From the NCBI RefSeq assembly GCF_014697475.1, contig NZ_JACJRV010000007.1, forward strand, positions 62,001-126,000: a DNA stretch of 64,000 bases. The letters run 5' to 3'. Numbering within the stretch: the stretch's first letter is position 1; every line of letters begins with the position of its first letter. Positions 27,631 through 36,295 of the stretch are shown here, in pieces. The notes below the pieces were generated by a model. The model was given only the letters and a program-made list of their open reading frames with translations. It was not told the DNA's origin and did not search any database. The translations under genes were made by a program, and so were the position numbers. This DNA is from Nostoc sp. FACHB-152 (lineage in GTDB: Bacteria > Cyanobacteriota > Cyanobacteriia > Cyanobacteriales > Nostocaceae).

Positions 27631-28329
27631 ATGACAACAAAACTACTTCAAACTCTAGCTGCTGCTACAACCTTAGCAGGTATTGTTGCTACCACTGGCG
27701 CAGCAAATGCAGCCTCTATTTCATACACTGGTTCTACAAACTATATTCAAACAGACTTTGATGGCGAACTACTCAGCCTCACAAAATTTAACTCGGCTCT
27801 TGGCACACTGAAAGGTGTCACATTAGGATTCACTGGTGACATTACTGGAGATGGAAGTTTAAAAAATAAAAACACCAATCCTAATAATACTGCTAATTTA
27901 ACAGTGCATCTTACTAGTGACCTCGACTTAAAACTTAAGGAAACTGATCAATCTCTCTTAGCACTTAATGTCAGTACCAATACTGGTAGTTACTCCCTCA
28001 AAGGGCAACAAACAACAAATATTCAAACTTTAACTGGTACTCAGTCTGCTACACAAAACTACACTCTTGGTAGTAATTTATTCAGCTCTTTCATTGGCAG
28101 TGGCGACTTGGATCTTTTATTCTCTGCTACAGCTAAGTCAGTACTGACAGGCTCAGGTAATATCTTGGCAGATATCAATACCTTTGCTAGAGCAAACGTC
28201 ACAGTCACCTATGACTACGACCCAGCTAAGTCAGTACCCGAACCTTCTACTGTAATTGGTATGGGTTTATTCGCAGGAATTGGCTTATTATCACAACGCA
28301 AAAAAAGCTTGTTCAAGGCTTCTAACTAA
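27631..28329 (+). CDS. Secreted PEP-CTERM protein
   Basis: A 232-residue exported protein. It has a signal peptide (about 1-28, ending GAANAAS), a Thr/Ser/Asn/Gly-rich, probably β-stranded body with no Cys, and a C-terminal sorting signal made of VPEPST, a hydrophobic segment (VIGMGLFAGIGLL) and a basic tail (SQRKKS). PEP-CTERM proteins are thought to be processed by an exosortase and to end up on the surface or in the extracellular matrix. The body matches no family I know. The ATG at 27631 is chosen because the ten codons upstream do not fit a signal peptide. A terminator follows at 28431. Confidence 0.8.
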   Translation: MTTKLLQTLAAATTLAGIVATTGAANAASISYTGSTNYIQTDFDGELLSLTKFNSALGTLKGVTLGFTGDITGDGSLKNKNTNPNNTANLTVHLTSDLDLKLKETDQSLLALNVSTNTGSYSLKGQQTTNIQTLTGTQSATQNYTLGSNLFSSFIGSGDLDLLFSATAKSVLTGSGNILADINTFARANVTVTYDYDPAKSVPEPSTVIGMGLFAGIGLLSQRKKSLFKASN

Positions 28330-28430
28330 CACGCTTAATACACACTTAGGTAATTTATACAAGGTAATTGCCTAAAAAACTTTTCATAATTTCAACTTAC
28401 CAAAAGAATAGCTTTTTATTTTTTATGGAG

Positions 28431-28458
28431 AACTCAGACTGTTAATCTGGGTTTTTTT
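28431..28458 (+). terminator. Terminator after the PEP-CTERM gene
   Basis: Arms AACTCAGA (28431-28438) and TCTGGGTT (28446-28453) pair with one G-U wobble over a 7-nt loop, followed by a T run. Confidence 0.7.
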
Positions 28459-28595
28459 ATTTTGTGTACAAAATTTAGTAATTCTCTCTGCTGTTTAGTA
28501 GTATTAAAAACAAAAAGATATGGTATTAAATGTATCCACTGTTTCCTTCAGCCTGTTAACCTCTTATTTACTAGGAGTTGAAACCTTGGGGATTT

Positions 28596-29474
28596 ATGTA
28601 TCAAGCATCTGCCGCTAACTTAGCATCTACTGAGAATCAAGCTATAGCCACACAAGACATTAAGTTATTGGTTTTAGATATAGATGGCACAATTGCTGGA
28701 GAGTCTAATACTTTAAGCACAGCTGTTAAACAAGCGATCGCAGCAGTGCAAGCTAAGGGAATTCAAGTAGCGATCGCTACTGGACGGATGTATCGTTCCG
28801 CCTTACGCTTTCACGAGGAAATTGCTTCTAACTTACCTTTAGCAGCTTATCAAGGAGCCTGGATTCAAGACCCAGCCAACCAGACAATACACTGTCATTT
28901 GCCTGTTGGTAAAGAAATAGCACACCAATTACTAGACTATTTTGAACAACCACAATGGCGATCGCTTCTCTCTATCCACTTCTACATCAACGATGAGCTT
29001 TATGTGCGCGAGTTAACGAGAGAAACCACAATATATGCACAACGTTCAGGAATTACGCCCATTCCTGTAGGAGATTTGCGCCAAGTCTTAACCGACAATG
29101 AACCAACAAAGGTTTTAGCTTTGTGCGATGACACAGATGCGATCAACAAACTACTTGGTAATTTACGCCGCCAGTACACACCCGCAGAACTTTATTTAAC
29201 AACCTCTGTGGCTACATTCTTTGAAGCTACAAATCCCTCTGTCAATAAAGGAGTTGCTGCACGTTATTTTGCTGAAGAACTCCTGGGTTTACAAAGAAAT
29301 AACGTTATGGCTATTGGTGATAATTTCAATGATTTAGAAATGCTGGAATACGCTGGCATTGGTGTAGCTATGGGGAATGCACCAACAGATGTAAAAGCGA
29401 TCGCCCAGTGGGTAGCCCCTAGCGTAGAGAAAGATGGAGCCGCAGTAGCGATCAAAAAATTCTTACTATCTTAA
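28596..29474 (+). CDS. HAD-superfamily phosphatase (Cof type)
   Basis: A 292-residue HAD hydrolase of the Cof/IIB subclass. Motif I is DIDGT with nucleophile Asp28 and Asp30 (LLVLDIDGTIAGES), motif II ATGR, and motif III/IV the GDNFNDLEMLEYAG segment near residue 240, followed by GVAMGNAP. A cap domain lies between. Cof-type enzymes dephosphorylate sugar phosphates or cofactors such as pyridoxal phosphate and FMN; the substrate here is not determined. ATG 28596 has GGGGA four bases upstream and is preferred over TTG 28578. Monocistronic by context. Confidence 0.85.
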   Translation: MYQASAANLASTENQAIATQDIKLLVLDIDGTIAGESNTLSTAVKQAIAAVQAKGIQVAIATGRMYRSALRFHEEIASNLPLAAYQGAWIQDPANQTIHCHLPVGKEIAHQLLDYFEQPQWRSLLSIHFYINDELYVRELTRETTIYAQRSGITPIPVGDLRQVLTDNEPTKVLALCDDTDAINKLLGNLRRQYTPAELYLTTSVATFFEATNPSVNKGVAARYFAEELLGLQRNNVMAIGDNFNDLEMLEYAGIGVAMGNAPTDVKAIAQWVAPSVEKDGAAVAIKKFLLS

Positions 29475-29799
29475 AAAGATTCTGTTCAATTTCGTCTGAG
29501 CTATGAAATCAGAAAGAGCACCGACGACTGGCCGTGTTTCGTCTCGGTGCTCTTGCTGGTTCGCTCCTCACACAACTGAAAGTATAGTTGAAGCACTTCT
29601 ATACGTCAATAGTTGTAATAAAAATTGTTATATCTTCCCTCAGAAACACTACTGATGAATAATCTGCAAATAAATTAAAGAGGCTAGGGTCTAAGTGTTA
29701 GAGGCTAGAAAGTATTATTTTTTACTAAATATTCAAATAACTAGTAACAAATCTTTTCTAGCCTCTAGTCTCTACCCTAGCCCCTATTTTCAAGCCAAT
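29475..29799. other. Intergenic region with hairpin and an imperfect inverted repeat
   Basis: A 325-bp gap between convergent genes. An 11-bp hairpin, AAGAGCACCGA (29515-29525) with TCGGTGCTCTT (29545-29555), has no T-run. Downstream, CTCCTCACAC (29565-29574) resembles the core of the small RNA Yfr1, and GTATAG/CTATAC can pair just after it. From about 29680 to 29783 an imperfect inverted repeat is built on GAGGCTAG units (left arm GGCTAGGGT…AGAGGCTAGAAA, right arm its near complement); related sequence recurs near 58240. Confidence 0.5.
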
Positions 29800-30684
29800 T
29801 CATAACTCTAAAGGAGCAAAACTCCCTAGTTTTTCTAATAGTAAAACCTGAAGTAACCGCCCAGTAGCCATTACTAAACCTAGTCTTGCTTGAGCTAATT
29901 CTGGCGATGTAGTTTTGATCTCATCCCAAATGCGACATTGAGACCAAAAATTTTCAAAAGCCCGACTCAACCCCAGCGCAGCTTTTTGCCAGTTAATTGT
30001 CTCACTTACATCAGAACACACCAAATCATCAACTATTTGCACTAACTGAGCAATTAAATACCCTTCGGTTGGGTGATAGAGACGGAGTTGGTTGTCATTG
30101 TTTAGCCAAGGTATTGGCTGGGGAAATTCTAACTGCCAAACTTCTAGGCCATTAATTGGCACTTCCTTAAGTTTGATCAATCCTTCCTGGTGAGCCAGTC
30201 GCAGTAATGAAAAGCAGCGCGCATGGGCGTATTGAACAGCAAACAGGTTTAAAAGATTTTGATTTTTAGAGTTTGGTTTCTGGTTGGTATTTTCACTTAT
30301 CTCCATTTTTTCATCTTGTATTGCACAGGCGATCGCCAAATTTTGTAGCCAAGTTGCCAAGCAAGGATGGGTTAATTCTAAATAAATCAAGCCAGGCGGC
30401 ACAATTTTGACATTCACAACTTCGCCACTGGTCGCTGATAATTGAGTGCCGATACCATTGGCTATCTCCATAGTCATGGAATTATGAGATTTTGATAAAT
30501 GTTGGGCCACCCCTGAGATATAGAAAATTTTGCGATTATCTCTACCTTTGTAGAGAAGATTTTTTTTAACTTCTATGCTTTGTTGTTTTGGCTTTTGAGT
30601 ATAAGTACTTACAGCGTTAAGTAAAATGCTGTATAATAAGCGTTTGATTGATGTGTATTTGCTTACTAGTAGCCAACTATGCAC
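29800..30684 (-). CDS. DALR anticodon-binding-domain protein (ArgRS-like, no catalytic domain)
   Basis: A 294-residue protein. The C-terminal half (about 150-294) is a DALR domain of the kind that ends arginyl-tRNA synthetase (VQYAHARCFSLLRLA, TEGYLIAQLVQIVDDLV, RLGLVMATGRLLQVLLLEKLG). The N-terminal half resembles the additional N-terminal domain of ArgRS (AQHLSKSHNSMTMEIANGIG, VPPGLIYLELTHP). The catalytic Rossmann domain with HIGH and KMSKS motifs is absent, so it cannot charge tRNA by itself. It may bind tRNA or act as a regulator; I know of no function. The full-length start was kept because the N-terminal homology requires it. Divergent from devH. Confidence 0.72.
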   Translation of the reverse strand: MHSWLLVSKYTSIKRLLYSILLNAVSTYTQKPKQQSIEVKKNLLYKGRDNRKIFYISGVAQHLSKSHNSMTMEIANGIGTQLSATSGEVVNVKIVPPGLIYLELTHPCLATWLQNLAIACAIQDEKMEISENTNQKPNSKNQNLLNLFAVQYAHARCFSLLRLAHQEGLIKLKEVPINGLEVWQLEFPQPIPWLNNDNQLRLYHPTEGYLIAQLVQIVDDLVCSDVSETINWQKAALGLSRAFENFWSQCRIWDEIKTTSPELAQARLGLVMATGRLLQVLLLEKLGSFAPLEL

Positions 30685-30815
30685 TTAGTCTGATATAAAT
30701 AGTTTTTTATTACCAAATAAGAAATTATGTGTCATCTTCCTTAAGGAAGAAGTTTAATTTATATAAAGAAAAATGAGAAGAGGATAAAATTTAATGAATA
30801 TTCAATGAATAGTAA

Positions 30816-30829
30816 GTAAACTTTACTAC
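30816..30829 (+). promoter_or_regulatory. NtcA-type site upstream of devH
   Basis: The sequence GTAAACTTTACTAC fits the NtcA consensus GTA-N8-TAC exactly. A -10-like TATAAC lies 20 bp downstream (30850-30855), near the usual 22-bp spacing of NtcA-activated promoters, although its last base is C rather than T. The site is about 170 bp before the devH start. Chance occurrence in a 312-bp gap is not negligible, but the biology fits because devH is induced on nitrogen step-down in Nostoc. Confidence 0.5.
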
Positions 30830-30996
30830 CATCATTGTACAGTAAGAAGTATAACAAAAGAGTAGGGGCAAAATTGCTTTACTACTCTTTGGATGGCTGG
30901 CGCTGTTAGGCGTTAAGCCTACCCGTCAACACAAAGACACTCCTTGCACCTTGTTTTATAACGTCTTTGTCTTCAGCCGAACGCTCTTTGTTACCT

Positions 30997-31716
30997 ATGC
31001 AATCTCCATCCTCCTTTTCTGAGGCATCACGCCCTTTTCTGACTTGGCAACGGATTCTTGATTGGGCTCAAGAACACTACCGCTGCCGCACCTTTAGCAA
31101 AGATGAACGCATTCCCGCTAGACCAGGATTGCTTTATTTAGTGCAGAGAGGTGCAATCCGTATGGTAGGCACTGCTCAAGTGAGTGCTACTGCCAGTCAG
31201 CTAACATCTCGACGCATTAATAGAACTCCAGAAGAAGCATTCTTGGGTTTTGTTGGCGCGGGACAACCGTTTGAAATTGTTGCTCAGTCACCGTTTACGC
31301 TTCAGTCATACGCTCACGTTGATCAAACTGCGGTACTGTGGATGTACTGGCATGATTTAGATAATTGGCCTCACTTCCGCCGTGAAGTTATGGATGCCTT
31401 TAGGTACCAGCATCAACGTAAATTACTTTGGCTAAGTGCTTTGGGTCAACGACGCACAATTGACCGTCTTTTAGGATTCCTTACATTGTTGATTGAGGAA
31501 TATGGCGAACCAGCAATGAGTGAAACTGACCCAGATGTAATTCGTGGCTATTGTCTACCTTTCCCTCTCACTCATGCCCAAATTGGTAGCGCGATCGGTT
31601 CAACTCGTGTTACTGTTACTCGCTTAATGGGTAAGTTACGGCAACGTGGCTTAATCTTGACTCAAGGTGATAATCTCATTTGCTTGCCAGCAGAATCGAT
31701 TAATAGAGCCAGCTAA
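30997..31716 (+). CDS. devH: Crp/Fnr-family regulator DevH
   Basis: A 239-residue protein starting MQSPSSFSEASRPFLTWQRI. A divergent sensor domain (about 10-165, RPGLLYLVQRGAIRMVG…FVGAGQPFEIV) precedes a Crp-type winged helix with AQIGSAIGSTRVTVTRLMGKL, whose recognition helix is nearly identical to that of NtcA. In Nostoc sp. PCC 7120 DevH is needed for the heterocyst glycolipid layer and aerobic nitrogen fixation. The assignment rests on my memory of the protein and on its position near rbcR, ndhF1 and ndhD1. ATG 30997 is preferred to TTG 30967. A GTAN8TAC site lies upstream. Confidence 0.8.
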   Translation: MQSPSSFSEASRPFLTWQRILDWAQEHYRCRTFSKDERIPARPGLLYLVQRGAIRMVGTAQVSATASQLTSRRINRTPEEAFLGFVGAGQPFEIVAQSPFTLQSYAHVDQTAVLWMYWHDLDNWPHFRREVMDAFRYQHQRKLLWLSALGQRRTIDRLLGFLTLLIEEYGEPAMSETDPDVIRGYCLPFPLTHAQIGSAIGSTRVTVTRLMGKLRQRGLILTQGDNLICLPAESINRAS

Positions 31717-32335
31717 GGCGCGTTTAGACTGCCTGTAATGGCATCTGTCAGCTCTTGACCCCGATTTATCATCAGTAAGTTGGCGCAGCAACACCTTCTT
31801 GCTGTTGGGTTTAACCAATCTGTTTGACCACCACAAACAGATTGTGTGTCATCGGGTATTTTACTTAACGAAAAAGTCTCTGCGTGAAGTTTGTTTTTTT
31901 GACAACATATTCACAAAGTAAGGCAAATAGTTCCTGGTTAAGGACTTTTTTGATTGTTCTTGCTTCTCAACAGCAAAAACTAATTTGAAAATTGTAGAGG
32001 GGTAATTTTGAGGCAAAAGCGTGGGTAGATGCCACGGTAAAGTTTGGTTAGTTTAGGATACAAACTCAAAATCAGAGTCAAACAATTTGAGATGTTGAAT
32101 TTTGGATTGGATAATTACTCAATCTAAAATTTAGGATTCAGTGAACCATAAACCAAAAAAACCTAAAGTCAGCAATCTCAAACCTAAAATTGGCACGGTT
32201 AAAAGTATTGGTTGCCTAAGCTCGAAATCGTCTGTTTTGTGGTTGTCAGGGGTGTACTAAAATATACATTATGAAATTGGAGCCAACCATCAGGCTCCAA
32301 TTGTCAATTTTGCCAGTCTAAAAGCTTGAATTTAG
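31717..32335. other. Long intergenic gap downstream of devH
   Basis: About 620 bp with no supported gene between convergent devH and the PstS-like gene. It is AT-rich and contains several partial direct repeats of the type AAAATTTAGGATT / AAATTTTGGATTGGAT (32090-32140). The only clear structure is a 10-bp hairpin, AATTGGAGCC (32275-32284) with GGCTCCAATT (32293-32302), placed to terminate the minus-strand PstS-like gene. Confidence 0.5.
32275..32302 (-). terminator. Terminator hairpin after the PstS-like gene
   Basis: Perfect 10-bp stem (AATTGGAGCC / GGCTCCAATT) with an 8-nt loop, 34 bp past the stop of the minus-strand gene. The following T-run is short, so it may be a weak terminator or an RNA stabiliser. 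Confidence 0.6.
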
Positions 32336-33370
32336 TTAACGAAGTCTGACAAATCCAGCTTTTGCAATTAATTCCTGACCTTGATCTGTGAGTAAGAGGT
32401 TAGCATAGGCTTCTCCCGCTTGCTGGTCACTTTCTCGATTTTGCTTAACAATCACAAATAAGCGTCGGGTGATAGGATATTCACCGCTTTGGAACACATC
32501 TGTATTAATTTGGTTACGTTGTTGCGGACATTTTTCTAAGGGAACATAAGGTTCTTTGTAAGGCACTACCTGGTTTTGAGTTTTCCGCCCCAGACCTAAA
32601 GGTTTTACACTACACTGTCCAATAATTTCTGGGGCTGAGGCGTAGTAAATGCCACCGGGATTTTTTGCTAATTCTTTTAAGGCTTGTGTGGTTGTTGGGA
32701 TAAATTGCACATTAGTACCAAATTTTTCTCCCGTTAACACGTTATCTTCAAAAAACTCGATTGTGCCGCTATCTTCTAAGCGACGAGAGTACGGTGTTAT
32801 AGGTAATTTTGGGCCGCCTAACTGTTCCCAGTTAGTTATTTTGCCTGTATAAATGTCTTTAAGCTGGGTAACAGTTAATCCCGAAATTTTCAGACTGGGG
32901 TTAACTGCGATCGCAATTCCATCAATTGCCACTGGAATTGCTTTCAGTGTAAATCCCAATTGTTTTGCTTGTTCGTTTTCTTCTGGTTTAATAGCTCTAG
33001 AAGACTGAGAAAAAGCTAGCTGATTATCTAGCAGCATCTTAATTCCAGTACTAGAACCAGGCGTGTCCTTAATAGGATTAGTGTAACGTAGTTGAAATCT
33101 AGGCCAAACAATTTGTATTGCTGAATCAACTTCATTCCGGATGGGAGCCCAAGTGGTACTACCGCCATAACTAAATAATCCTGAAGGGATGTTTGCCACT
33201 TGCGAAAAGTTATCAGTATTTGGTCTTTCTACACGCTCCCTCGTCAAAGGATCACCTTTGAGGCGATACTTGTTAAAAAACCACCACAACAAACCACCGG
33301 CTAGCCCTATGGTAATGAAGAGCGTTAGAACCAAGACCTTAGTTTCATTAGTTCTATTTTGTTCTGACAT
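32336..33370 (-). CDS. PstS-like phosphate-binding protein, membrane-anchored
   Basis: A 344-residue periplasmic binding protein of the PstS/PBP-like type. One N-terminal membrane helix (about 12-31) is followed by a short linker, so it is probably an anchored protein, not a free one. The binding fold starts at about 60 with FSYGGSTTWAPI, a variant of the PstS phosphate loop, followed by PGSSTGIKMLL, AFSQSSRAIK, IAIAVNP, LKDIYTGKITNWEQLGG and DSGTIEFF. No pstC, pstA or pstB gene is nearby, so it either serves a transporter encoded elsewhere or acts in sensing. A Pho box lies 157 bp upstream, which supports a phosphate role. Confidence 0.8.
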   Translation of the reverse strand: MSEQNRTNETKVLVLTLFITIGLAGGLLWWFFNKYRLKGDPLTRERVERPNTDNFSQVANIPSGLFSYGGSTTWAPIRNEVDSAIQIVWPRFQLRYTNPIKDTPGSSTGIKMLLDNQLAFSQSSRAIKPEENEQAKQLGFTLKAIPVAIDGIAIAVNPSLKISGLTVTQLKDIYTGKITNWEQLGGPKLPITPYSRRLEDSGTIEFFEDNVLTGEKFGTNVQFIPTTTQALKELAKNPGGIYYASAPEIIGQCSVKPLGLGRKTQNQVVPYKEPYVPLEKCPQQRNQINTDVFQSGEYPITRRLFVIVKQNRESDQQAGEAYANLLLTDQGQELIAKAGFVRLR

Positions 33371-33526
33371 AACTAGTTCGGTGTAAATATTTGTATTTGG
33401 GTTAAGGAGGCAGGAGAGAATAGAAATTGAGGCTAGTTCATCTTGATTTAGCTAGTTTGGTCTGATTGTGCCGACTTTCCTCAGTATTTATCTATGGTTT
33501 GCTATTAAAAGCAATTTCTCATTTTG

Positions 33527-33556
33527 TGGCTAACTAAAGGTTAAATATTGGTTAAG
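33527..33556 (-). promoter_or_regulatory. Pho box upstream of the PstS-like gene
   Basis: On the minus strand the order is CTTAACCA (33556-33549), ATA, TTTAACCT (33545-33538), TTA, GTTAGCCA (33534-33527). The 8-mers repeat exactly every 11 bp. The first two fit PyTTAAPyPy(T/A) completely and the third differs at two positions. The geometry is identical to the box upstream of phoX at 8894-8923. It points to control by SphR and gives the gene its own promoter, separate from the kinase gene upstream. Confidence 0.78.
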
Positions 33557-33628
33557 CTTTCATTTACCAGTATCCTTTGCAGGATTAAATCAAAAACATA
33601 ACGAGTATGAAAAATAATTTAGCTTTAG

Positions 33629-34993
33629 TTAGAATACTAAGGATAAAAATTTATATATCAGACGAAATAGTGCTGTAAACGCAATAGCTATTAAGCTGGC
33701 TGTAACAGCTAAAAACACCAGTTGTAAAATACCTAGACCTGCCTGTAGAAACGGGAATAAAACAACTAACACTAATGTAATACTTGCAATCAATAATAAT
33801 ACTTTCTTGTCAATCCAGCGTTTAGTTTGGGCAAAAATCATGAAGCCTAAAATCCCCAATGTGATGATGAATGTGAGCGTTGGTGATGTAACTAAGCTCA
33901 AACTTGCGATCGCAATCAATGCACCTTCAAACCCGCTAAATGCTGCCCCTAGCAGTAAATCCCAGATAGAAAAATTAGAATATGCCTGTCTTAGCTGTGA
34001 GGGGGGTTGCGTGTATGGTGATGCTGTTGGAGGTATTAAGTTGCGAAAAAGTTCTAAAAGTACCTGATCGGCAGATTGAAAGCGTTGATTGACAGCAGGT
34101 AGAAGCATTCTTTCTAAAATGTCAGCTAAAGAAGGGTTAATATTCACCTGCGATCGCCATATCCACTGGTTGCTGAGAGGATCGATTAACTGGGTTGCTG
34201 GTTTACCTGTAAGCAAGGTAAGAACAGTTACAGCTAAAGCGTATAAATCTGTACAGGGAAATACGCGATTTCCATTTACTTGTTCGGGTGGGGCAAATCC
34301 CATTGAATAAATTCCCGTAGAGGAGTTAGTTCCACCTGATGCTGCATTTGTTACCTGTTTAACTGCACCAAAATCTAAGAGAAAGAGGTTACCATCCCGA
34401 CGGCGCATGATATTAGATGGTTTAATGTCTCTATGAATAATGCCTTTGTCATGGACAAACTTGAGGATCTTGAGGATTTCTTGCAATACATATAAAGCTT
34501 CTAGTTCTGAAAACTTACCTTTTTGAGATAATTCTTCCTCAAGGTTCTGTCCATCAATATGTTCTTGTACCAAGTAAAAAAACTGGTCTTCGTGATTTAA
34601 ATGGTTAAAGCTGGGAACTGTAACCGGGAAAAAAGCGTATAAGTCTGGTATTTGATCGTGTTGGCTGCCGATTTGTGCTAAAACTTCTGCTTCTCTCTCA
34701 AACAACTGTTGTGCTATCTGCAATTGATTATGACTGAGATTTCCGGCTGGTTGAAACTGCTTCACCACACATGAACGCATTCCCGGAATGCGGCGATCGC
34801 GTGCGAGAAAGGCGGCGGCGAATCCGCCTCGACCCAACAATTTGACGGGCAGATATCGTCCATCAAGTATTAAGGGCATTCCACAGGTAGCACAATATTT
34901 CTGCTGCGTTGTTGAGAGTGCTGTAACATCATCCAAGTCCGCAAAATAGTTTTTTGGACGCGGACAACGTGGACGAGTGCAATAAACTTCCAT
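33629..34993 (-). CDS. Ser/Thr protein kinase with N-terminal four-Cys motif and membrane tail
   Basis: A 454-residue Hanks-type kinase. Cys5, Cys10, Cys34 and Cys37 form an N-terminal zinc-ribbon-like pair. The kinase domain (about 45-320) has GRGGFAAAF, Lys78 in VVKQF, HRDIKPSN with Asp189, DFG at 207-209 and an APPEQ segment, so it should be active. A linker and about four membrane helices (about 345-450) complete it, with no extracellular sensor. Four-Cys kinases of this kind are common in filamentous cyanobacteria; targets are unknown. Same strand as the PstS-like gene, 258 bp apart, but that gap contains the PstS-like gene's own Pho box. Confidence 0.85.
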   Translation of the reverse strand: MEVYCTRPRCPRPKNYFADLDDVTALSTTQQKYCATCGMPLILDGRYLPVKLLGRGGFAAAFLARDRRIPGMRSCVVKQFQPAGNLSHNQLQIAQQLFEREAEVLAQIGSQHDQIPDLYAFFPVTVPSFNHLNHEDQFFYLVQEHIDGQNLEEELSQKGKFSELEALYVLQEILKILKFVHDKGIIHRDIKPSNIMRRRDGNLFLLDFGAVKQVTNAASGGTNSSTGIYSMGFAPPEQVNGNRVFPCTDLYALAVTVLTLLTGKPATQLIDPLSNQWIWRSQVNINPSLADILERMLLPAVNQRFQSADQVLLELFRNLIPPTASPYTQPPSQLRQAYSNFSIWDLLLGAAFSGFEGALIAIASLSLVTSPTLTFIITLGILGFMIFAQTKRWIDKKVLLLIASITLVLVVLFPFLQAGLGILQLVFLAVTASLIAIAFTALFRLIYKFLSLVF

Positions 34994-35002
34994 TTTAATT
35001 TT

Positions 35003-35062
35003 TAGTCATTAGTCATTAGTCATTAGTCATTAGTAAAACACCAAGGACAAAGGACAAAGGAC
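35003..35062. repeat. STRR arrays (TAGTCAT and GGACAAA heptamers)
   Basis: Four full TAGTCAT heptamers (35003-35030) followed after 10 bp by GGACAAA, GGACAAA, GGAC (35045-35062). The segment lies between the kinase and rbcR genes and covers most of that short gap, including the end of the rbcR-like gene's 3' flank. Confidence 0.85.
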
Positions 35063-35076
35063 TAATGACTATAGTA

Positions 35077-36090
35077 TTAGCCTTCGTCAGAGGAGTTGGT
35101 TGCTGCTACATCTAATGTATTTATTACTAGCTTTTTTTGCGACAATTTTAACAGGTCTTGATTCCATCCTGGAGTAGCAAACTGCGGTAAAATTTCTTGA
35201 CTAAATGCTTCTGCGGCTTTGGAACGATAACGATTAGGATTAAAAATCAGCCACAGCGTTCGTTTGACAATCACACCTTCAATGGGAGAGCAGTGTAGTA
35301 CACCCATTTGTAATTCTTTGGCGATCGCCGATGTTGAGACAAAGGCAGCACCTAAACCTGATTGCACAGCATTTTTGATTGCTTCTATGGAATTTAATTC
35401 CATTTCAATTTTGAAGCGTCTGGTATCAATCTCGCAGCGTGCTAGCACTTGATCGATGACCTTGCGAATCGTTGACTGCGAATCTAACGCGATAAATTGT
35501 AATTTATATAGGTCTTCTTTTTGAATTGTTTCTAGTTTGGCAAAGGGATGAAAAACCGGGAGAATTAGTGCCAGTTCATCTTCAGCGTAAGGAATAATTT
35601 CCAAAGATTCTGCTAGTTCTCCGGGAATTTCCCCTCCAATAATTGCCAAATCTACTTGCCCATTAGCAACACTCCAAGCAGTCCGGCGAGTCGAGTGAAC
35701 GTGCAGTTGCACTGCGACATCGGGATATTTTTGGCGAAACATCCCAATCATTCTGGGCAACAGATAAGTTCCGGTGGTTTGCGAAGCACCAACAATCAAT
35801 GTCCCGCCTTGAAGATTTTGCAAGTCTTCTATGGCGCGACAGGTTTCTTGACACAAACTCAGGATTTTTTCACCGTAACTGAGAAGTAGATGCCCTGCTT
35901 CGGTTAGTTGTGCGCGACGGCCACCACGGTCGAACAGGGGAACATCCAGCTGCCGTTCCAGGTTCTGCACTTGCAAACTGACGGCAGGTTGGGAGACGTA
36001 TAGACTATCAGCAGCGCGCTTGAAGCTCCCTTCTACAGCGATCGCTTTCAGGATACGTAACTGATCTAAAGTGAAAGGAAGGTCAGACAT
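35077..36090 (-). CDS. rbcR: LysR-type regulator, RbcR type
   Basis: A 337-residue LysR regulator. The N-terminal winged helix (about 5-65) reads [20 protein letters not shown]…[14 protein letters not shown], and the effector domain covers about 95-300. It resembles the cyanobacterial RbcR/CmpR/NdhR group that controls Rubisco and carbon-uptake genes. Position between devH and ndhF1, as I recall for rbcR in Nostoc sp. PCC 7120, favours RbcR over CmpR or NdhR, but the three are similar. ATG 36090 is preferred over TTG 36099. The effector is probably a photosynthetic metabolite; this is family knowledge. Confidence 0.75.
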   Translation of the reverse strand: MSDLPFTLDQLRILKAIAVEGSFKRAADSLYVSQPAVSLQVQNLERQLDVPLFDRGGRRAQLTEAGHLLLSYGEKILSLCQETCRAIEDLQNLQGGTLIVGASQTTGTYLLPRMIGMFRQKYPDVAVQLHVHSTRRTAWSVANGQVDLAIIGGEIPGELAESLEIIPYAEDELALILPVFHPFAKLETIQKEDLYKLQFIALDSQSTIRKVIDQVLARCEIDTRRFKIEMELNSIEAIKNAVQSGLGAAFVSTSAIAKELQMGVLHCSPIEGVIVKRTLWLIFNPNRYRSKAAEAFSQEILPQFATPGWNQDLLKLSQKKLVINTLDVAATNSSDEG

Positions 36091-36295
36091 AAGGCTCAAC
36101 CCACAAACAAGAAAGGAGCGGCTTTAGCAATAAATCTGGTTTCACCACTAGGACGTGAGAAATGATTTATTGCATCTTAAACTTGGAGACTGTCATCGAA
36201 AAAGTCAGTAAGACAACATCGTTAATCAAGTCCCCTGTTGAATACTTTGTGTTATTGGTTGTACTGGATTAATTTTTCTTTAAATAACTTCACCC

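Noticed and set aside
29490-29580. Possible tRNA near GGTTCGCTCC
   Set aside because: A T-loop-like string is present, but no acceptor stem, D arm or anticodon arm can be folded around it.
31651-31836. Minus-strand ORF of 61 codons at the devH end
   Set aside because: Overlaps devH antisense and continues into noncoding DNA without any recognisable feature.
35003-35062. Regular repeats that might suggest a CRISPR array
   Set aside because: Units are 7 bp with no spacers; they are STRRs. No repeat-spacer pattern of 25-40 bp was seen anywhere.
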